A DNA stretch of 64,000 bases from positions 7,751,703-7,815,702 of the forward strand of contig JASFXZ010000001.1 of assembly GCA_032209605.1 (NCBI GenBank), written 5' to 3'. This DNA is from Mactromeris polynyma (Eukaryota; Mollusca; Bivalvia; Venerida; Mactridae). Positions 60,636-64,000 of this stretch are shown here, piece after piece. The position numbers and the translations under genes are program-made. How positions within the stretch are numbered: position 1 is the stretch's first letter; each line of letters starts with the position of its first letter. The notes beneath the pieces are model-generated. The model saw nothing but the letters and a program-made list of their open reading frames with translations. It searched no databases and was not told the DNA's origin.

Positions 60636-60874
60636 TAAATGTCTGGCGCGTATACAAGTTTTCCAACGATTTTGAATGTTCTCTTTAATAAAATATAACG
60701 ATAGAAAATGAAAATTGCGTTCAGTGACTTGCCAAATTGAAAAAAGCAAGTATGTGAAGTTTTATGGAGCGTAATTTCGGCTCATTATGCATGGTACATG
60801 CTCGTACCCATGACTTTGATATAGAGCTTTATCCAGTCAGAGTTGTTTCCTGGGCAAAGCATTTTAATCACCAT

Positions 60875-61295
60875 TCAACACTCAAAACTCGGCATTCGGC
60901 ACTCAACACTCGGCAGTCAAAACTCGGCACTCGGCACTCAACACTCAGCACTAAGCACTCAAAACTCGGCACTCAACACTCGGCACTCAACACTCACCAC
61001 TAAGCACTCAAAACTCGGCACTCAATACTCACCACTAAGCACTAAAAAATCGGCATTCAGCACTCAAAACTTAACACTCGGCACTCAGCACTCAGCATTA
61101 AGCACTCAAAACTCGGCACTCGGCACTCGATACTAAGCACTCAAAACTCGACACGCGACACGCGACACTCGACACTCAGCACTCAGCACTCAGCACTCAG
61201 CACTCAGCACTCAGCACTCAGCACTCAGCACTCAAAACTCGACACTCAGCACGCGACACTCAAAATTCGGCACTCAACACTCAGCACCAAACACT
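60875..61295. repeat. Degenerate heptanucleotide array
   Basis: About 60 copies of a 7-base unit, ACTCAGC with variants actcggc, actcaac, actcaaa and actaagc. The stretch 61165-61230 is nearly pure ACTCAGC. Open frames of the type HSALSTQNSALGTRH are repeat by-products. It is not a known telomere motif. Confidence 0.93.
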
Positions 61296-61894
61296 AAGAA
61301 CACCAGACTTTCTGTACCGAGTCTGTATATGGATACTTGTGAGTACGAAGTGTACTAGTATTAAAATGCTTTCAATGTCCTGAATATTCTGTTTGATTCA
61401 TTTCTGTGAGATTTGAGTATGGATTTGGAATTGAGTAAATTCACTTCACACACTCTCAAACACACGAAGACTCAGCAGAGTATATTTACGTGCTGAGTAC
61501 AGAGTGCTTATTAACGGTTTCAATTCTGGACTCAAATGTTCCTGATATACCAAGTATTTGAAGAACTTTTGTCATACAAATGATACACTATCACTAAGAA
61601 CAAGTATAAAATCTTGGGTCGTACATTCCATACATCATAAAGTGAAGTATATTGCTTATCGCATATTCAGACGTATATGCCAATCATGAATGATTCAAAC
61701 CCTTGAGGGTTCTTCAGGACGAAATCAGACCCCATGTAATGTTTGTCCTATTTCAAGTATCGCAAAATACTTAAAGTAAGAAGTTTGGACCATTATTGAA
61801 ATAATCGACGGAATAAATTAATATGCACCGAACGTACCTCCAGCTTCTTGAGTTTGAACGAAATATTATCAATAGTGTTTTGTCCATGTATGCA

Positions 61895-61912
61895 CCCCCC
61901 CCCCCCCCCCCC
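61895..61912 (+). repeat. Poly-C run, 18 bases
   Basis: Uninterrupted C run; a likely site of length variation or sequencing error. Confidence 0.95.
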
Positions 61913-64000
61913 AATAAACAATGACGTACGAATTTTTATTTTTTGTTATTTTGTATTGTAATTTTGTGTGCATTTGCACAAGAAGATGAATTAAACGTAG
62001 GAGAAATTTGTCAAAAACTTAGTTTTTTAGAAATAACTAAAGTCTACGATTTAGAGGGACACCCCTCGTAAGTTTATTGAAAAGACGTGCGTTTTAGTTA
62101 TACACAAAAACAATACAATGTTTGCTGAAAACGCTGTAGGTTATAACTAGTTAGTTAATAATTACAGAAGTCATATTTTCAAAAAATATTTTAATTTTTT
62201 TTTTTATAAAATGGTGCGTCTTTAACCTCTGTTTCTTCGGTGGTGACATTGTTTGGTAAACTCTCGGGAACCTTGTAAGGTGATCAGACGGCCGTATGTA
62301 TGTACATGTAGTATTATCTGAAATACTGCTGAACAAGTTCTGATAACTGAAGTGGTTTAAAGCCTCCACCTTCACCCAACACAGACATTGTACATGTGTA
62401 TAGTTACTTGTGCATATATACATAACCTTAAATGTAAACATGGCAATAAAAGGCTTCCATATATAGAAGAACAACCAGCAGACGACATGAGGACACAATG
62501 TCCTCAACGTAGCAAGTCATGACATGATATAAATGGTACATGATAAACTGCCGTTGATTTTAACTAAAATATTTACCAAGATGCATTTAGCATGAATTAC
62601 TAAAAACATATTTAATATTATTATCCAAAATGAATGTAGAATTATAATCAAGTGGTCAAGAGGTTGACCACTGGTCTAAGGTCAGTTTGCTAAATAGTTA
62701 ATACTCCAAATTTCGGTTCCTTGCCTTCGATTTACCGAAGGACTAAGCAGTGCTTTTATGGAATAATTTGGTAACGGTTGACAACCGCGGAACACTGGAT
62801 CGATCGACTGTATTAAGGGCATCTGTTTTTTGTCTGACATACTATAATATGTCAAAACGTAGTTGTTTAGCAACATTTTAATAAAATTTCTATAACGTTT
62901 TTACTAGTACTAGTATGCAAAAACTTTTTTTCTAAAATATAGTTCAACTTATTTTAGCAAATTGGGGATTCATTTTAAAACACAATTTGCCTCCTTGTGA
63001 CAAGTTAAAACACGCAATTTATATCTCTCCTTATCAGAAAAAACATTGACAATCAACATGGATTGAGATATGGTTTAATTTGATTATGCAAAAAAATGTC
63101 GTCGATTTACATGGTGGGCGATTGTTGGCAGAAAAGACTTTAAATCAATATACATGTATGACTATTGCGCTGACGTAGGACTACACGCTAAACATAATCG
63201 GGTAAATCACTTATCAGTAGAATATTGAACCTAGAGGTTTTTTTTTGTAGATAATGTATGCAGAAAACATGATAAAGCAAGTACTTGGATTAAATTTAAG
63301 CACAATGAATGTCCCATAACTTACACAGATATTAATGAGAAAGAAAAGTAACTACAATGAAACTACACAATGTGATAGCGAATAGTTTTGAGATAAAACA
63401 TACAAAGACAAAATTTAGTAGGTCATTGCATGTGTGAAGTAACAATGTTCGTGTTGCCATCACGACTTTAAAGAAATGACCGTGTTCACACGAAGAGATC
63501 ATTAACATTAAGCACATTAAGTAATAATTTAGTTAACCATATCAGGTCTAAGTTGGCGCGAAAAATAGATCTTGTTGGAGACGGGTCGGAGTTTTATCCC
63601 CAAAAATCGGTAAAAAATAATGGTGTACGTCGATAATCATACACAGATCATAAACCCCGGGGATTATACCTCACTTTAATGCCCTAATATATTAAGATAT
63701 CGCTTATATACACACACTATTGTGGGCGACACATTTCGTTCAGATCTACCTTGAAATAAATTAATCCTGTAGGTTTGAATATTAAAGAGATTTATTCATT
63801 TATAGCTTATTATTTCGGTGTAAATTGAAGAAATTAAGAGAGATTATATACGAATGTATAGCTGTCATAAGTATGCATGAGTCAATGTTACAATGATATC
63901 GGATTTATATTTATTTGTAGGGCTTATTCTTTACAACTATGTAACATAAAAATGGAAACGATTTGTATAGAATATTGACACACACGTAAGTAACACCAAT

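Larger units (their letters stand above)
59773..64000 (+). other. Probable intron 1 of the third gene / intergenic
   Basis: No further exon could be joined in the required phase. It contains a 30-bp two-copy tandem (60570-60635), a heptamer array (60875-61295) and an 18-base poly-C (61895-61912). Other open frames look like chance. Confidence 0.45.

Noticed and set aside
60764..61136. Frames of the type HSTLSTKHSKLGTQH
   Set aside because: Heptamer array by-product.

Overview
The window is animal nuclear DNA. It is AT-rich, with GT-AG introns of a few hundred bases to several kilobases, long 3' flanks, and many small repeats: tRNA-headed SINEs, TA-flanked miniature inverted-repeat elements, minisatellites and one non-LTR retrotransposon fragment. 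A short repeat containing 'gggtttaacgccg' and the style of the EGF-repeat receptor suggest a mollusc, probably a bivalve. That taxonomic guess is inference; nothing here fixes the species.

Two genes can be rebuilt exon by exon. On the plus strand, 3080-8654 is PIGB (GPI mannosyltransferase 3, glycosyltransferase family 22). It has seven coding exons whose phases all agree and give 659 residues, about 100 more than I recall for vertebrate PIGB. Most of the excess is a charged, Ser-rich loop in exon 6. On the minus strand, 41594 down to 13580 is a transmembrane receptor tyrosine kinase of 736 residues in 17 coding exons: signal peptide, seven eight-cysteine EGF-like domains (one per exon, all phase-1 introns), one membrane span, a complete Tie/FGFR-like kinase, and an 18-residue tail with two Tyr-x-Asn motifs. 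The signal-peptide exon lies about 14 kb upstream of the first EGF exon and is the least certain part. The two genes converge, with their 3' ends in 8.7-13.6 kb. A third plus-strand gene starts at 59421 with a myristoylation/palmitoylation-type N-terminus (MGCKQSK); only its first coding exon was found.

Layout: 1-2325, near-perfect 1080-bp-arm palindrome cut by the window edge; 2462-2812, direct repeat and probable PIGB promoter; 3080-8654, PIGB; 8.7-13.5 kb, shared 3' flank; 13.6-41.6 kb, receptor gene with at least three TA-flanked MITEs, SINEs and a 330-bp pentanucleotide array in its introns; 41.6-45.6 kb, intergenic with a CAT-rich tract and one copy of a dispersed repeat; 45.66-49.95 kb, a 28-bp minisatellite of about 153 units with higher-order structure; 50.5 kb, 57-bp tandem repeat; 51.9-52.7 kb, 851-bp fold-back element; 52.9-53.1 kb, 116-bp tandem duplication; 55.3-55.6 kb, a second 28-bp minisatellite; 57.1-58.0 kb, broken retrotransposon 3' end; 59.4 kb, start of the third gene; 60.9-61.3 kb, heptamer array; the rest has no gene I can support.

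PIGB acts in the ER on GPI anchors and the receptor acts at the cell surface. I see no sign that the two work together. No operon-like or bacterial-type system is present. The most unusual content is structural: palindromes, minisatellites, and repeats placed right beside receptor splice sites.
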